Of a stretch of DNA of 37,771 nt, positions 36,593 to 37,771 are shown piece after piece. The stretch's first letter is position 1. The number at the start of each line of letters is the position of its first letter. The notes beneath the pieces were generated by a model. The model saw only the letters and a program-made list of their open reading frames with translations, was not told the origin of the DNA and made no database searches. Source of the DNA: Myxococcus xanthus. GTDB lineage: Bacteria; Myxococcota; Myxococcia; Myxococcales; Myxococcaceae. Made by a program: the position numbers and the translations under genes. The stretch covers positions 1-37,771 of the forward strand of contig NZ_JABFNS010000093.1 in NCBI RefSeq assembly GCF_013116825.1. Reading direction: 5' to 3'.

Positions 36593-37771
36593 GTGGGCGC
36601 CCCGTCGAACAGTGGAGACGGTGGGAAGAATGCGCTCTTGCGCGCGCTCCCCTCCGTCGAGCAGCTCCTGCGGCGCCCGTCGCTGGAACCCCTGTTGAGC
36701 GGAGTCCCCAGGGCCCGTGCCGTGGCCGCGCTCCGGCTGGCGGTCGACCGGGCCCGGGGCCGGCTGGTGGCCTCGGGGGGGCCGGGCTTCGAGGACGCGG
36801 ACGTCCAGCACGCCCTGGACACGCTGGGCACCCCGGGGCTGCGGCCCGTGCTCAACGCCACCGGGGTGGTGCTGCACACCAACCTGGGACGCGCCCCCCT
36901 GGCGGCCTCGGCCGTGGCGCGCGTGGCGGAGGTGGCCCGGGGGTACTCCAACCTCGAGTACGACCTGGATGAGGGAGAGCGGGGCAGTCGCTACGCGCCG
37001 TTGGTGGGGCTGCTGCGTTCGCTGACGGGCGCGGAGGACGCGGTCGTCGTCAACAACTGCGCGGGCGCGGTGCTGCTGGTGCTGGCGGCGTTGGCGTCCG
37101 GCCGCGAGTGCGTGGTGTCGCGCGGTGAGCTGGTGGAGATTGGCGGCGGCTTCCGAGTCCCGGAGGTGATGCGGCAGTCGGGCGCGAAGCTGGTGGAGGT
37201 GGGCACCACCAACCGGACGCGGCTGTCGGATTACTCGGCGGCGCTGGGCCCGGAGTCGGCGCTGCTGGTGAAGGTGCACCGCTCCAACTTCGCGTTGGTG
37301 GGCTTCACGGAAGAGGTGGAGGTCGCGGAGCTTTCGGCGTTGGGCCGCGCGCGCGGCGTGCCGGTGTTCCAGGACCTGGGCGCGGGCGCGCTGGTGCCGC
37401 TGAAGGGCGAGGGCTTGAGCCGGGAGCTCACGGTGGCCCAGGCCGTGGCGGCGGGCGCGGACGTGGTCGCCTTTTCGGGAGACAAGCTGTTGGGAGGACC
37501 CCAGGCGGGAGTCGTGGTGGGCCGGTCCGTGCTGCTGGCACGCATCAAGGCCCACCCGCTCATGCGGGCCCTGCGGGTGGACAAGCTGACGGTCGCCGCG
37601 CTCGAAGCCACCCTGACGCTGTACCGGGACGGCCGGGCGGATGAGGTTCCGGTGCATCGCCTGCTTGCCCAGCCGCCGGAAGCCCTGCGCGCCCGGGCGG
37701 TGCGGCTGCAGGGGCTGCTGGCGGGGCGGGGTGTGCGTGCGCGGGTGGCCAGCGTGGAGGGACAGGTGTGT
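36593..37771 (+). CDS. selA: L-seryl-tRNA(Sec) selenium transferase, 3' end outside window
   Basis: 393 codons are open to the right edge. SelA is a PLP enzyme that converts Ser-tRNA(Sec) to Sec-tRNA(Sec) with selenophosphate. N-domain LLRALPSVEQLLRRPSLEPLL, then LNATGVVLHTNLGRAPLA (87-104), YSNLEYDLDEGERGSR and the PLP-lysine motif AFSGDKLLGGPQAG with K298. GTG 36593 is used: it follows an in-frame TAG at 36581 and gives the family N-terminus. The SD is weak. Full length should be about 460 aa. Shows the organism makes selenoproteins; selB is expected nearby. Confidence 0.93.
   Translation, partial: MGAPSNSGDGGKNALLRALPSVEQLLRRPSLEPLLSGVPRARAVAALRLAVDRARGRLVASGGPGFEDADVQHALDTLGTPGLRPVLNATGVVLHTNLGRAPLAASAVARVAEVARGYSNLEYDLDEGERGSRYAPLVGLLRSLTGAEDAVVVNNCAGAVLLVLAALASGRECVVSRGELVEIGGGFRVPEVMRQSGAKLVEVGTTNRTRLSDYSAALGPESALLVKVHRSNFALVGFTEEVEVAELSALGRARGVPVFQDLGAGALVPLKGEGLSRELTVAQAVAAGADVVAFSGDKLLGGPQAGVVVGRSVLLARIKAHPLMRALRVDKLTVAALEATLTLYRDGRADEVPVHRLLAQPPEALRARAVRLQGLLAGRGVRARVASVEGQVC

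Overview
The window is GC-rich, densely coded DNA that reads as a deltaproteobacterium of the Myxococcota, most likely Myxococcaceae (Myxococcus or a close relative). This rests on the very high GC third-position bias, a Ser/Thr kinase with a PEGA tail, an FHA-GAF enhancer-binding-protein relative, a multi-TM hybrid-style sensor kinase and the general gene style. The genus is inference, because no search could be run.

Positions 1-16,700 hold the ribosomal-protein superoperon, all on the + strand: tuf 3' end, rpsJ, rplD, rplW, rplB, rpsS, rplV, rpsC, rplP, rpmC, rpsQ, rplN, rplX, rplE, rpsN (zinc type), rpsH, rplF, rplR, rpsE, rpmD, rplO, secY, adk, infA, rpmJ, rpsM, rpsK, rpsD, rpoA, rplQ. 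The order is the classical S10-spc-alpha order except that two genes are absent from their usual slots: rplC (between rpsJ and rplD) and map (between adk and infA). The cluster is punctuated by strong hairpins. Several look like intrinsic terminators or attenuators (after tuf, rplO, secY, infA, rpsD and rplQ); others sit in the gaps between genes. Two promoter candidates, upstream of rpsJ and infA, share an architecture: a TTGC-type -35, a 17-bp spacer, an extended -10 and a GC-rich discriminator.

Positions 16,700-19,620 hold a minus-strand set: plsC-type acyltransferase, TPR lipoprotein and an unrecognised one-TM protein. Positions 19,850-23,400 hold a plus-strand set: deoxynucleoside kinase, a translationally coupled DUF2314-like protein, and an FHA-GAF-AAA-Fis regulator whose AAA domain has lost the sigma-54 contact loop and the Walker B acids. 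Positions 23,400-28,400 alternate strands: EamA transporter (-), psuG (+), free-methionine-R-sulfoxide reductase (-), Sirt5-like sirtuin (+), Ser/Thr kinase (-).

Positions 28,500-37,771 hold an ABC-F ATPase (+), a zinc-ribbon protein (-), a membrane sensor histidine kinase (-), a TPR/SLT lytic transglycosylase (+), a cold-shock protein with a textbook terminator (+), and the first 393 codons of selA, the selenocysteine-synthesis enzyme, running off the right edge. No tRNA, rRNA, CRISPR array, insertion sequence or phage gene was seen. I found no clear wholly new system. The most interesting points are the segmented, hairpin-rich ribosomal superoperon with missing rplC and map, and the degenerate enhancer-binding protein.
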